A DNA stretch of 64,000 nucleotides from Mimachlamys varia. Taxonomy: Eukaryota > Mollusca > Bivalvia > Pectinida > Pectinidae. A program made the translations under genes and the position numbers. The notes below the pieces were generated by a model. It was not told the DNA's origin, did no database searches, and was given only the letters and a program-made list of their open reading frames with translations. Location of the stretch: positions 6,276,701 to 6,340,700 of the forward strand of contig OX392541.1 of NCBI GenBank assembly GCA_947623455.1, in the 5' to 3' direction. Positions 11,001-23,337 of the stretch are shown one piece after another. Within the stretch, counting starts at the first letter, position 1. Each line of letters begins with the position of its first letter.

Positions 11001-11946
11001 TTCTATATAATCGCATGTTTATTTTTTGAGATATGTCATTAAACTTGTCTCCAGTATCCACTACACGCGGACCGCAGCCCTATCTCGCGACAAATCTCTG
11101 AGAACAATAGGCTCATGCGAGAAATTGCGAGATCTACGCGAGTTGCCAATCTCTGGCTTTATACGTCTCTGGTTTAATCTTTAATTGCTTGCTTACTTTT
11201 TTCACTAATTTTGAATTAAAACCTTCTTATAATCTGACTTATAATATTCACATTTCTAGTGATACAAGATTGTAGTTTCATACGTATACGCAGTAGGCCT
11301 ACATCTGGCTTGGGTATACATGTACGCCATTTTGGTTGATCCTAGTCTTAGTCTAGATCCCGGTGTTTATTTGTAAATTGATTATATAAGAGCGCGTCCA
11401 ACTGTTGTGAAACAGTATTGTAAAACTGTATAGTTATTATCTCAGTATCAGAGCGAATAATCTTTAGCAATTTGTGAGCTACGTCAAATTTTCGATCTGT
11501 ACGTACGTAACTGGACATCTCGTCCCAAATTTTGCCTTAATATCTCGTCACTTATTTGCCATATTGTGTTAACAACCAGAACTTTAGCGTTTTCTAAATA
11601 TAAACCAAAATAGTACATATGACCAAGTAGTGTTAAATAACCGTTTAAGTTAATCGGGCTTTACTATAAGTTATCTCCAGTTTGTGAAATTTGAACAAGT
11701 CCCAGGTAAAAGCCTTCCTACATTAGCATCAGATTAAGATAAACTTTTCATGTTCTAGAAAATTGGTGCAGCTGCTCTACTGATTAGGTGTTTATGTTGT
11801 TAATACATTAAAAGTCCAATTGTAGTATCAGTTATTCGTTTATAGACATTTTTAGTTCATACATGTCGTCTTAGTAAGTGTCACCAAAGAGGTGACCAAA
11901 TTACAAGTGGACCAAAGCAGCAGATACATGAAAACGTCCCAAGTAG
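8094..11946. other. AT-rich intergenic DNA with degenerate repeats
   Basis: No gene is seen. A diverged palindromic relation links CCCCGAACACCAACTCTG near 8461 with its reverse complement near 9063. A TATAGACTATAA word recurs near 9013 and 10610 and inverted near 9165. An ATGTATGC...CAGGGAA segment near 10665 matches the inverted 9105-9130 segment. These look like remnants of one old inverted-repeat element family, but the ends cannot be fixed. The rest is simple AT-rich sequence. Confidence 0.5.
8697..8866. repeat. Three diverged tandem copies, period about 57 bp
   Basis: The phrase ACAAATCTGAAAG followed by ATCAATATATGACAAT is seen near 8700, 8760 and 8812, with mismatches and small indels between copies. 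No coding meaning. Confidence 0.65.
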
Positions 11947-11967
11947 GTCCCCCCTCCCCCCCCCCCC
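11947..11967. repeat. C-rich homopolymer run
   Basis: An almost pure cytosine tract (CCCCCCTCCCC...CCC). It lies just upstream of the first LINE-like coding remnants. Length is likely to vary between alleles and to be unreliable in assembly. Confidence 0.8.
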
Positions 11968-12250
11968 GTCATGGCAAGTTAATATCCCAGTCATGTTAAG
12001 GTGTAGCAGATCTGTTCTCCTGACACTTAGACCAGTGAGTCATGATATCACTAAACCGTGTTTGGTAGATTGTCAGAAATCGAATTTGGGGAAAAACTTG
12101 CGTACTAGGCGTGGAACACGGGCAGGAAAGGTTTTGATAGGCAAATACCAGTGATTATACATTGTATGTGCTACATCACGTGAAACCAGTATTTGTACCA
12201 ACTCGTGCCTAAACACTGACAATCTCGTCAATGTAGTCACATCAAAATCA

Positions 12251-13230
12251 ATGGTCTATCCGCCTCGCACACTTACTTGCAAGGATACAGAGTTATCTTG
12301 CATCGACACTATTGTGCATTCTCGATACGATAATTCCACACGGATTTCAATACCATCAGTATCGTACGAGAATTTACACGTCATAAAACCAACAACAACC
12401 GGTTACCCGAAGTCGGTCAATCCTCTTAAATTAGTATTATTAAACTGCTGCTCGGTGAAGAATGAGTCATTGTCCATCAGAGATTGTATAACATCTCAGG
12501 ACATTGACATTCTTGCACCGACAGAAACCTGGTTAGGTTCAGATATCGATGACCAAGTACTTGCTGAGCTGATACCAACTGCTTATGGATTCTCCACAAT
12601 GCTAGAGACGGCAGACGTGGTGGTGGTGTGGCTGTTCTGCTGAAGAAAGGCCTAAGTGTGAAAAATCTCTCTCCTGGCCATGATGAGGTATTCACACACT
12701 TTGAGAACATGACCTGCTCTGTCATTGCCGATGATAAACAAGTCATGTTGTGCATCATGTACAGGCCTCCTCCATCTAAACAGAACGGTCTCAGAAATAC
12801 TGTGATTTTTGACGAGTGGTCTACCTTTTTAGACCACCAGGTTGTTGTGCCACAAGAGATAATTATCACGGGGGATCTTAATTTTCACTTTGACAATCTT
12901 TCTAATGCTGATGCTCGTCAGTTCTCAGGGCTACTTGGGTCCATAGGTCTGATTCGGCATGTGACAGAAGCTACAAACACTCGCGGCCACACACTTGATG
13001 TTGTCATAACAAGGGAAGAAAACTCTTGTCATTCATGGAGCGGTTTTAGTTATTGATCCATGTCTAAGTGATGTAAAGGGAATCCACTCTCGTGGTCACT
13101 TTGCTATCCGAGCACCACTGAATTGTAGAAGGCCAGCTCGTATAAGGAAAAATGTGAGTTTCCGAAATTTTGGATAGCAGATTTCAACAATGATATCCAG
13201 TCTTCTGCCCTTCAATCTACCGAAGGTGGG
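12251..13230 (+). pseudogene. LINE ORF2, endonuclease part, broken
   Basis: This encodes the apurinic-like endonuclease that nicks target DNA. Frame one (12251-12643) shows L-V-L-L-N-C-C-S-V-K-N and D-I-D-I-L-A-P-T-E-T-W-L, the usual first motifs including the catalytic Glu of T-E-T-W. A frameshift near 12620 moves the reading to 12628-13056, with C-I-M-Y-R-P-P and I-I-I-T-G-D-L-N-F-H, followed by G-H-T-L-D-V-V-I. A further shift near 13040 leads to S-R-G-H-F-A-I, the S-D-H type motif with Asp lost. The reading breaks off near 13230-13270 where the foreign insert begins. Confidence 0.85.
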
Positions 13231-13269
13231 GTTTGTAACTTTGGACGAACGGGACAATGCAAGTGTGGT

Positions 13270-15515
13270 GTAGAATGACACTAAGACTGCTTTACAATAT
13301 ATACAAGCTTTTACTTTACAAAATATACACTATGTTTTTTGCAGTTTCCATAATATATAAAATATTGGTACATCTCTTTCACTCAATGTAAGTATTTACA
13401 ATAATATCACAACAATTCAATACACTCAAGTAACATATCACCACTACTAAGAATGTCAAGAGTCACTACCACTGTCTGGATACACATCATGTGGTCTGTT
13501 CACCGCGGTCTGAAGTCCCGGTATCGTCTCATGACATCTCTCCCGTCTCTCCTCCTGTCCATGTCTCCTGTGCTGATGGGCTCATCACACTCACATGAGA
13601 TGTTCACAGAATGATCAACCAACGACAAAAAGTGTCCACACCGAACACAGTCTGTTCATATATAAAGGGTATACTACCCTAACAGCTACCTACATAGCAC
13701 ACGGCACTCGGTTCACAAAGAACCTACAGATGAAGTCCCCACAGGACAGTCACCAAAGGTGAAGCTACCACCTCAGCTAGTGGATGTTAAAGCCCTCACT
13801 GGATCGACACTATCACATCACCTTCCCATCAATGACCCATGGTTGAAGCTACAAAATATGTACATCAGATTTACTACAGTTGTGGTAACGCACAACGCAC
13901 CAAAAACTGCATGCGTGTATCGTGCACACATCGTTCGCCCATGGTGCGCACATCGGAGCGATGTAAAGATCGTGCGTTTATGTGTGCGATGAGAATCGCA
14001 CACACGCACGATTGGTACAATTGGTCGATAAATATTACGGAATGAAAAAAATATGGAACTCTCTTGTCGAAAAACAATAAAATTTCGCATCATATTTATT
14101 GGGATTATGTTAATTTTACAATATACATTAAACAGTATTACAGTGACTAGCAGACAGTCAAGTGCGGGTTCAGCTCCTCGGTAACAGAACAGGTAAATTC
14201 CATGTCAGAGTCTTCCCTGTCCCGTGTCCGACGATCCGCTACGACAGCCATTACCGAGCGACTGTATGAAAACAAATTGGACACTTATAATTAGTTATTT
14301 GAACACTCCGTCCCGTCCCCTCCCGTCCCCTCCCCTCCCCTCCCAACCACTGTACCTGTGTTGTCACAACTACATATGAAGGCGAGTATTGTAAGTGCCC
14401 CGGGCAAGAGACATCTACAAATATGGTCTATGTACAGGTATAACTTGGTAAAAACTGGCAATATTTACCTGAATGAGAACTTGTCAACATGTTTTTAAAG
14501 TTTATATGTGTCGATTTGGTTAGTTGCAAAAACTACAAAAAGACTATTCCTAATTTAAAGAAATATATAGATAGAAATATCAGCTAATGTATGTAGTTAA
14601 AAGATAGAAATATGCTTAAAACGTTTTAACTACCGAGAAGCCGTATATTAGTGTTACATGTAAGCCATTTCTCATTTTACACCAACCACGATTGTCATCG
14701 CACAGTGTTAGTTTATCGTGCGCCCACATGTGCGTTAGAAATAATCACCCAGGACCGCATCGTTCGCACATCGTGTACACACCGTTCGCCCATCGTGCGC
14801 GAACCGCACATCGTGTAACGTTGTGCGATCCCACAACTGTACCTCTATCTTTACTTTACTAAAAGGTAAAATATACGTCAAGTACCCACAATATCTATAT
14901 GTATAAACAATGAACACTGACTGTTGGACATATTAACCAAATAGTCTACCAATTTACGAAGTAGAGTGTATCTGTATAAAAATATAAAAACACGGCACAC
15001 GCCGCCTTAATGTTTTGGGTATTCTACATGTGCGGTCCACTCATGCGTGACGCGTACACATGAAATCTCTGTTTACTACATATATAACGAATAATATAGC
15101 AAACATGACAATTTGGAGGCCTTGTTTATAGGTAATGTTAGCTAAAAGAATATATGTTGATAGGCTTATGGTCGCCTTGATCTAATAAAGCTAAAATAGC
15201 ATACTCGCATCGTACGCGCGAATGTAAATAATGGGCTACGATATACAGGTATGACTAGAAATATCACAGCTGATTAACAAATATATACATGTCTTAAACT
15301 AACAATATAACAACGATTGTAAAAACTCACCACAATCTGTAGTTTGTGCTTGCCAACAATTTCCAATAGCGATTCAGCAAAGCTACATGTGGCTACTCAT
15401 GGCTACCTGTCGATCTCTAACTTTAAAACCGTAGACGGATGACCAAAACTCCGTATCCGTAAAATAATAGTCAAATGATACAATTTATCAGTACATATGG
15501 TTAAAATATTTACAG
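13270..15515. other. Foreign insert inside the LINE, mostly unclassified
   Basis: LINE coding similarity stops near 13230-13270 and resumes near 15520. Between lie AT-rich DNA (13280-13450), a segment without recognisable coding content (13450-13874), a mariner-like MITE (13877-14839) and further unclassified DNA including CCCGTCCCCTCCC runs near 14309. I could not define terminal repeats for the whole insert. Confidence 0.6.
13877..14839. mobile_element. Tc1/mariner-like MITE with CG-rich subterminal words
   Basis: The left end CAGTTGTGGTAACGCACAAC and the reverse complement of the right end CAGTTGTGGGATCGCACAAC match at 18 of 20 bases. Both ends are flanked by TA (13875-13876 and 14840-14841), the target of Tc1/mariner elements, whose ends often start CAGT. 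The element is 963 bp and has no coding capacity. Both subterminal regions are crowded with variants of ATCGTGCGC and CGCACATCG in both orientations. Confidence 0.8.
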
Positions 15516-15519
15516 CAAT

Positions 15520-17462
15520 ATATTAGTGACCGTGACAGGGTTGATGAACTTGTTGAAGCATACACGTCTGGTATAGAAGCCCTTATTTAAAAACATGCAT
15601 CTCTACAAACTAAGGTGATCACCATGAGACCTTAATCCCAGTGGTACAATAAAAATCTGCGCGAGGAAAAACAGAATCGCAGAAGAGCAGAAAGACGTTG
15701 GCGAAGGACCAAATTGGCCGTTCACCGTCAAATTTATAGGGACCAATGTCGTTTAGTTGGTTCATTTCTCGGTCAATCAAAGAAGAGTTATTATTCAGTA
15801 AAGATCGAAGAATGTGGTAAGGAGACCAGGCAGCTTTTTAGACTCACAAAAACGCTAATGGGTCAACAAGGTGAAATCATCCTGCCAAGCTGTACATCTG
15901 ACAAAGACTTGCCATACAAGTTCAGCGATTTCTTTCTGAATAAGATCAACACGATTAGAAGAAACATTGACGAAGTGAATTCGACAACTGACAACGATGT
16001 ATCTGCCATATTGCAGACATTCAATTTGACGGGGAATCTTTGTCAGAGCTCACTCAAACAACTCCGAAAGAACTACGCAGCTTCATTCGGACATCGCAAT
16101 CAAAATCATGTGAGCTTGACCCCCTTCCAACAGACCTTCTGAACAAAAATGTCTTGAAGTACTGCTTCCTTTGATGACCTCAATCATGAACAAATCATTA
16201 GCTGAGTCAAAGGTTCCATTGTGTTTCAAGAAAGCACATGTAAGACAATTGCTGAAGAAGCCTGGATTGGATAAGGAGGAGTTGAAGAACTACCATCAAG
16301 TGTCAAATTTGCCATTTCTGTCTAAGATCTCGGAGAAGGTTGTGTCCCGGGGTTTAGAGGCTCACCTCCATGCAAACAGTCTCCAGGACAGCTGCATTTG
16401 GCGTCACCGACCATAGCATACTCCATAAACGTCTGGGGTATTCGTATTGAGTGACTGACGACGCACTATGCTGGATACAGTCCTATCTAAGTGATCGACG
16501 GCAGTAATTTGCAATCGGATATTCTGTTTCATGCGACAGCATGCTGGATTTCGGGGTTCCTTAAGGGTCGGTGTTAGAACCCCGTAAGTAATGCATGTAT
16601 TCAAAACCAATTGGTGAGATTTGTCATCGACATAACCTTTGTTATCACTGTTATGCTGATGACACACATATCTACATGGTTATATCAGAAAATCTGGAAG
16701 CTTGTCTGACAGACATCAGAAGCTGGATGAATGCCAACATGCTAAAGCTCAATCAGGGAAAGACGGAACTGATCGTCTTTTCTCCGAAATGTAAGCAATC
16801 AACGGCTCTCCAGCACAAGGTCGGAACAAGTACTGTAGAGGCTGTCCCAACTGTTAAAAATCTAGGGGTGTACTTTGATAGTTCACTGACAATGGGGAAA
16901 CAAGTGAATATGCTAATGCCTAATCCTGTTACTACCAGATCAGGACCATCGGCTGTATACGGCAGTTTACAACTGCCGATGCTGGCAAGATGTTGATGCA
17001 TTCACTTGTTACCTCACGGCTGGACTATGGAAATGTCCTACTCTGTGGTATATCTGAAAAACTAACAAGTCGCCTACAGAAGGTCGAGAACACGGCAGCA
17101 CGTCTCGTTTTTCGAGTTAGAAAGAGAGAGCACATCACTCATGTTCTGTATTTGACTGGTTACCTGTACAATACAGGTCACAGTACAAAATCTTGCTATA
17201 CACATACACGGCACTGGATGGAACAGCTCCCCAGTATATTAGGGAGCTAGTTACCCTGTATCAGCCGTCACGATCACTGAGGTCGGAGACAGATTCATTG
17301 TTGTGTGTCCCAAAATCTCGTACTGTGAACTATGGAAACCGGTTTTTTGGGAGAGTTTCGGCCACGTTGTGGAATAGCTTACCATCCGCTATCCCAAAAA
17401 GAAATACTCTGGCCAAATTCAAGAAACATCTGAAGACGTACCTTTTCACGTCAGCATATTAG
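15520..17462 (+). pseudogene. LINE ORF2, reverse transcriptase part, broken
   Basis: The remnant of the polymerase that primes cDNA at the nicked target. It starts near 15530 with R-V-D-E-L-V-E-A-Y and R-R-A-E-R-R-W-R-R, continues in 15714-16142, shifts frame to 16171-16416 with the R-Q-L-L-K-K-P and S-K-I-S-E-K-V-V motifs, then loses most of the first palm segment: only V-T-D-H-S-I-L remains near 16407. The active-site box Y-A-D-D is at about 16652 within 16595-16996. A further shift leads to R-L-D-Y-G-N-V-L-L near 17018 and to the C-terminal W-N-S-L-P and F-K-K-H-L-K-T-Y-L-F near 17370-17450. Stops and shifts rule out function. Confidence 0.9.
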
Positions 17463-17663
17463 GATATCATCGTGTATATACTGACATTTGTTTATCTAGT
17501 TCGTATTTATATGCATGTTTATATTATCACATTAGCGTAGATTGTAATAACTCCTTTTTTGTGCATTGTAAGTGTCAAATTATTATCTACAGGCTGTGAA
17601 GCGCTTTTTTACAAATTTCACTAATCATATAGAGCGCTATGTAAATGTTGTATATTAACACCA

Positions 17664-17908
17664 CAAGCCAGGTAAATTCTCTGTCACGAGGGTGAAGAAC
17701 ACCATTTGTAATGTTCAAAAAAACATAATATTGTGCTACCACAGAAGTATCGAACCCTCGACGGATGTTCTTTCAATGACATAAAGAGAAATTCCCGCCA
17801 GCTCGAAGGTACAAAGTTACTTTAACTAAATACGACTAAATATGCTATGTACAATTTAAATCCCCCCCGTATTTATCGTGTTTGACAGGAAAATCGTCAG
17901 TCAGTGAT
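17664..17908. other. Non-coding spacer
   Basis: Short AT-rich stretch between the LINE tail and the minisatellite. Nothing recognised. Confidence 0.6.
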
Positions 17909-20229
17909 GTGCAGGTGCAGGGACGGAGGGGTGGTTGGGGAAGGTGCAGGGACGGAGGGGTGGTTGGGGAAGGTGTAGGGACGAAGGGTGGTTGGGGAAG
18001 GTGCAGGGACGGAGGGGTGGTTGGGGAAGGTGCAGTGACGGAGGGGAGGTTGGGGAAGGTGCAGGGACGGAGGGTGGTTGGGGAAGGTGTAGGGACGGAG
18101 GGGTGGTTGGGGAAGGTGCAGGGACGGAGGGAGGTTGGGGAAGGTGCAGTGACGGAGGGGTGGTTGGGGAAGGTGCAGGGACGGAGGGGTGGTTGGGGAA
18201 GGTGCAGGGACGGAGGGGTGGTTGGGGAAGGTGCAGTGACGGAGGGGAGGTTTGGGAAGGTGCAGTGACGGAGGGGTGGTTGGGGAAGGTGCAGTGACGG
18301 AGGGGAGGTTGGGGAAGGTGCAGGGACGGAGGGGAGGTTGGGGAAGGTGCAGGGACGGAGGGGAGGTTGGGGAAGGTGCAGGGACGGAGGGGTGGTTGGG
18401 GAAGGTGTAGTGACGGAGGGGAGGTTGGGGAAGGTACAGGGACGGAGGGTGGTTGGGGAAGGTGCAGGGACGGAGGGGTGTTGGGGAAGGTGCAGGGACG
18501 GAGGGGTGGTTGGGGAAGGTGCAGGGACGGAGGGTTGGTTGGGGAAGGTGAAGGGACGGAGGGGAGGTTGGGGAAGGTACAGGGACGGAGGGGTGGTTGG
18601 GGAAGGTGCAGGGACGGAGGGGTGTTGGGGAAGGTGCAGGGACGGAGGGGTGGTTGGGGAAGGTGCAGGGACGGAGGGGTGGTTGGGGAAGGTGAAGGGA
18701 CGGAGGGGTGGTTGGGGAAGGTGCAGGGACGGAGCGGTGGTTGGGGAAGGTGCAGGGACGGAGGGGTGGTTGGGGAAGGTGCAGTGACGGAGGGGTGGTT
18801 GGGGAAGGTGCAGGGACGGAGGGGAGGTTGGGGAAGGTGCAGGGACGGAGGGGTGGTTGGGGAAGGTGTAGGGACGGAGCGGTGGTTGGGGAAGGTACAG
18901 GGACGGAGGGGTGGTTGGGGAAGGTGCAGGGACGGAGGGGTGGTTGGGGAAGGTGTAGTGACGGAGGGGAGGTTGGGGAAGGTACAGGGACGGAGGGGTG
19001 GTTGGGGAAGGTGCAGGGACGGAGGGGAGGTTGGGGAAGGTACAGGGACGGAGGGTGGTTGGGGAAGGTGCAGGGACGGAGGGGTGTTGGGGAAGGTGCA
19101 GGGACGGAGGGGTGGTTGGGGAAGGTGCAGGGACGGAGGGGTGGTTGGGGAAGGTGTAGTGACGGAGGGGAGGTTGGGGAAGGTACAGGGACGGAGGGGT
19201 GGTTGGGGAAGGTGCAGGGACGGAGGGGTGTTGGGGAAGGTGCAGGGACGGAGGGGTGGTTGGGGAAGGTGCAGGGACGGAGGGGTGGTTGGGGAAGGTG
19301 AAGGGACGGAGGGGTGGTTGGGGAAGGTGAAGGGACGGAGGGGTGGTTGGGGAAGGTGCAGGGACGGAGGGGTGGTTGGGGAAGGTGCAGTGACGGAGGG
19401 GAGGTTGGGGAAGGTGCAGGGACGGAGGGTGGTTGGGGAAGGTGCAGGGACGGAGCGGTGGTTGGGGAAGGTGCAGGGACGGAGGGGTGGTTGGGGAAGG
19501 TGCAGTGACGGAGGGGTGGTTGGGGAAGGTGCAGGGACGGAGGGGAGGTTGGGGAAGGTGCAGGGACGGAGGGTGGTTGGGGAAGGTGCAGGGACGGAGG
19601 GGTGTTGGGGAAGGTGCAGGGACGGAGGGGTGGTTGGGGAAGGTGCAGGGACGGAGGGGTGGTTGGGGAAGGTGTAGTGACGGAGGGGAGGTTGGGGAAG
19701 GTACAGGGACGGAGGGGTGGTTGGGGAAGGTGCAGGGACGGAGGGGAGGTTGGGGAAGGTGCAGGGACGGAGGGTGGTTGGGGAAGGTGCAGGGACGGAG
19801 GGGTGTTGGGGAAGGTGCAGGGACGGAGGGGTGGTTGGGGAAGGTGCAGGGACGGAGGGGTGGTTGGGGAAGGTGCAGGGACGGAGGGGTGTTGGGGAAG
19901 GTGCAGGGACGGAGGGGTGGTTGGGGAAGGTGCAGGGACGGAGGGGTGGTTGGGGAAGGTGAAGGGACGGAGGGGTGGTTGGGGAAGGTGAAGGGACGGA
20001 GGGGTGGTTGGGGAAGGTGCAGGGACGGAGCGGTGGTTGGGGAAGGTGCAGGGACGGAGGGGTGGTTGGGGAAGGTGCAGGGACGGAGGGGTGGTTGGGG
20101 AAGGTGCAGGGACGGATGGGTGGTTGGGGAAGGTGCAGTGACGGAGGGGAGGTTGGGGAAGGTGCAGGGACGGAGGGTGGTTGGGGAAGGTGTAGGGACG
20201 GAGGGGTGGTTGGGGAAGGTGCAGGGACA
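17909..20229. repeat. 29-bp G-rich minisatellite, about 80 copies
   Basis: The consensus unit GGTGCAGGGACGGAGGGG plus TGGTTGGGGAA is 29 bp. Variant units differ at the linker (TGCAG, TGTAG, TACAG, TGAAG), at GGACG or TGACG, and by loss of one or two bases (28- and 27-bp forms). Because 29 is not a multiple of three and the unit has no stop in any frame, open frames up to 811 residues arise on both strands; they are artefacts. Guanine runs could form quadruplexes on the plus strand. Confidence 0.97.
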
Positions 20230-20705
20230 AATAAATAAAATGTGAAAAACAAAAGTCACGCTTTGGCAAAACCGAAACATATTTTATTTCACATGGTCAA
20301 GAGTGTAATATCTCGATGAAGTAGTTATAGTGTCGTTTATTTCTGAACACTTTCTCTGTGTTGGTGAGTGCGGTTCATACAATACAGCTAGTGCAGTTCT
20401 TTTCATGAATGACATTTTGATGACATAACATACAATCTCATTGATTTAAATCAAAAACAGCTGTCTTGTATTATGAGTGGTTAATCTTTAAACTGCTTTT
20501 ATTCCAAAACAGCAATAAGTTACATCACAGTCATTCGGGGGTACAGAGCAGTTCTTGTACCTAGCTATCATTATTAAAGTTGCTCTGGTCAAGTTTTGCA
20601 AAAATAAGTCCAAAAGTTCTTGAGAAAAATACGATAATGGAACACGTTTAAATTACATCGTAGCTACTGTTGAAAATGTTTGATAAATGATGTAAAGACT
20701 ATAAG

Positions 20706-20856
20706 ACTCTGTCATGACCAGGGATGTAAGATAAGGAAATTCAACCCGAGGGGTTTTCAAATTTGGTAAAACCCGAGGCTTTGCCGAGGGTTTTGCCAAA
20801 TTTGAAAATCCCGAGGGTGGAATTTCCTTATCTTACATCCCTGGTCATGACAGAGT
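20706..20856. mobile_element. Palindromic MITE, copy 1
   Basis: The 151-bp segment starts ACTCTGTCATGACCAGGG and ends with its reverse complement. The arms run almost to the centre (AAAACCCGAGG...CCGAGGGTTTT), so the strand folds into one long hairpin with few mismatches. A related copy is at 59841-59983. Confidence 0.88.
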
Positions 20857-21930
20857 ATTTTTCTATCATTTCAACTACCTGAATAAGCTCAAAAACCATG
20901 AAAACACTTTTGACTGGCCACCATTTTGAAAATATCAAATTTTTCCTTAATTTTTTGTGACGAAAACAAATGATACAGCGAGATCGAGCATACCCCATAT
21001 TTGCAAACGTAGTTTGCGCAGAAAAAATAATCTCAGCTTTCTAATGTACACGGTTAAAATATCGTGAAAGGTTTTAATTTCATCACGTCGCCATTTTTCT
21101 TTTTTTGGCATCAGATTTTACCGAACTCGTGACGTCACGACATTGTTGCGCCATTGTGACGTCACGCGGTGGCTGTATTGCATGGGTAGGGGTGTAATAC
21201 AACCACAGCGATCATATGTGTATTGCCCTAGACAGGCCAGTATTACACACCTAGAAATGAGAGAATGAGTGAATATGTCCCTATACAAGGGGTTGGATTC
21301 AGGCTGGTATTGCCCAAAATGTTGTTGCTATACGCTACAATAGGTGTGTATTGAAACACTGCCATGTATGTATGTCCATTGGAGACGTTTTCAGCAGTCT
21401 GGTTACATCGTTCTAATGCTCAAGCATGGATTTTTTTGTCCAAGCCCGATTTCTTGTTCCTCTTATCCGAAACATTTAGTTTTTTGTCGAAGATTTAGAA
21501 AAAATGTGAAGATATAAAGCAAGTTGCCACATTCAATATTTGTAATTGAACTTTCGTTAGTATGAAAAGATTTAAGGGAGTTCTAAGAAACTGATTTGTG
21601 AGCAAGGAATACTTATTTGAAAATGAAAATGGTTTCATGGTAAAGGCAGGTATCATATCAGGTGAGGACTTCAGCATGGTACGTCAATAAGTCAGCTCAC
21701 ATGTATTAGAGCTGTACACAATTGAGTGCAGAATCTTACATCCCAAGTTTGACGGTAGAAATCTGCATTAGAGAGAATCAGTATAACACCCAGTTATGGA
21801 GCGGTGGATTTGAGTCGTCCATCTTCTTTGTTGCATGGGATTTCGGCTTTAATGAATACGAAAACGATATTAATGTATAACAACATTTATTGAACACTTG
21901 ACTGATTTGATTTTATGAAATGGAATAAAC
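20857..21930. other. Non-coding region with two CRE-like palindromes
   Basis: No gene seen. Two TGACGTCA palindromes occur about 30 bases apart near 21131 and 21160 in a GC-richer stretch, followed by an inverted pair GGTGTAATAC (21190) and GTATTACACACC (21239). Function unknown. Confidence 0.5.
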
Positions 21931-23003
21931 AACAGGTCCAAAGGGCCTGTATCGCACACTTGGATACATTAGTATCTAAGTGATTATGGTAAAATATTTT
22001 CCAAAAAGATCCCATGGACAGGGGCAGACCTTAAGACCAATCCTTGGGGCATATTTGTATAAATTTTGGTTAATTGGTGAGTTTTTCAACTGTTTTCAAG
22101 TTCAACTGAGAAACTGGGTCCCCGAAGGCTGTGACCAGACCCTGACATCAATGCAATTAACATAGCATTGTCTCTTTATGCCCAGCAATTGTATAGTATT
22201 TGGTTAGGACGTCTACAAGGGCATGGTAGATCCTGGGATCAAATCTATATGAGGATTGTGATCGTCTCTTAATGCCCAGCAATTGTATATATAGTTTTGG
22301 GGTTGGGATCTCAACCGTTTAAAAGTTATTCATTCAGAAATTGATTCCTCAAGGGCGGGGCTCACCCCGGCACCAATTATAATATCATCATTGTGTTAGT
22401 CTCTTTATGCCAAGCAATCGTATATATTGTAATAGGGTGGGGATCACAACAAAACCAAGTTAAAGCAGCCATTGAAAAGGTTTTCCCTCTATTGTGCCCT
22501 GTCCCCTCTCTCCCCCTGCCCCCAAGGGGTCAGCGTCATCATTTATACAAAATCTGTTTCCCTCCTCCAACGGATGTTTCTGACCAAATTTGGTTCAAAT
22601 ATATTCTACATTTAATGACTAGTATGGATTTACAAGGCTTTTCCACTATTTCCCCTACTGGGCCCCGCCCCTCCGGCCCCATGGGGGTCAGAAGCACAAT
22701 TTATACAAAATCTGTTCCCTCCCCCAAAGGATGTTTCTGACTAAATGTTTTTCAAAACCATTCATTAATTTATGACAAGTTGGGATTTAAAAGGCTTTTC
22801 CTCTATTTCCCCTATTGGGCCCCGCCCCTCAGGCGGGCCAGACCAACCGTTTATACAAAATTGAATCCCATTAACCCAAGGATGTTTCTGGCCAAATTTG
22901 GTCAAATTCTGTTGTGTGGTTCAGGACATTAGGGATTTATAGGTTGACAGACGGACGACGGACCATGGCGAAGCTCATCGGCCCTTCGGGCCGGGTGAGC
23001 TAA
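21931..23003 (+). mobile_element. Hairpin-ended repeat with tandem core (element 1)
   Basis: The left end has the hairpin ACAGGTCCAAAGGGCCTGT; the right end has GGCCCTTCGGGCC followed by GGTGAGCTAAAA. Between them lie about three diverged core copies of roughly 150-160 bp (near 22480, 22636 and 22796), each with a CCCCTATTGGGCCCCGCCCC-like stretch and GGATGTTTCTGACCAAAT. A GACGGACGACGGACC run precedes the end. The plan resembles the non-autonomous pearl-type elements of bivalves. Confidence 0.75.
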
Positions 23004-23337
23004 AAGACTATAGTTACATGCATTATGAATACAAAAAGGATCTCAATGATGTAGTATCACAATGATTTATGGCACATGAAACTGTATACCAAAAGACTGC
23101 GACCAGTACTTTTACCCAGACCGGTTACATAGGGAGAATGATGGCTATAAGTTGATATGGTCAATGTATAAACGAAGTATATATACTAATATAGGTCACA
23201 CCAATGACACGGAAGCCGTTACTTACAAGGTACGGACATAACCACTTAGCCGAGTACGGGATCACAAATATATCTATACACATTGACTCCGTTGTTAATG
23301 CTGAATATACAATATGTACATGATTTCATTTAGATAC
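23004..23337. other. Non-coding spacer
   Basis: AT-rich, nothing recognised. Confidence 0.6.

Larger units (their letters stand above)
11990..17663 (+). mobile_element. Decayed LINE (CR1/L2/jockey-like), split by insertion
   Basis: Endonuclease remnants at about 12250-13230 and reverse-transcriptase remnants at about 15520-17460 lie in the right order and strand, separated by 2.2 kb of unrelated DNA. The 3' end carries GAGCGCTATGTAAATG near 17631, like the tails of CR1/L2-type LINEs. The upstream R-T-R-R-G-T-R-A-G-K stretch near 12100 resembles the basic segment before the endonuclease in such elements. Frameshifts, stops and a deletion in the polymerase make it inactive. The 5' limit is approximate. 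Confidence 0.85.

Noticed and set aside
13759..14093. Overlapping frames on both strands in the mariner-like MITE
   Set aside because: They arise from CG-rich repeated words and have no stable motif.
17845..20280. Open frames of 811, 790, 783 and 436 residues on both strands (proline-rich or glycine-rich repeats)
   Set aside because: They lie in a 29-bp minisatellite with no stops in most frames; all frames give similar periodic peptides, so no coding selection is implied.
21931..23003. Firm assignment of the hairpin-ended repeats to Helitrons
   Set aside because: Hairpin plus CTAA fits, but the following base is A rather than T and no 5' TC end or helicase was seen; left as uncertain.
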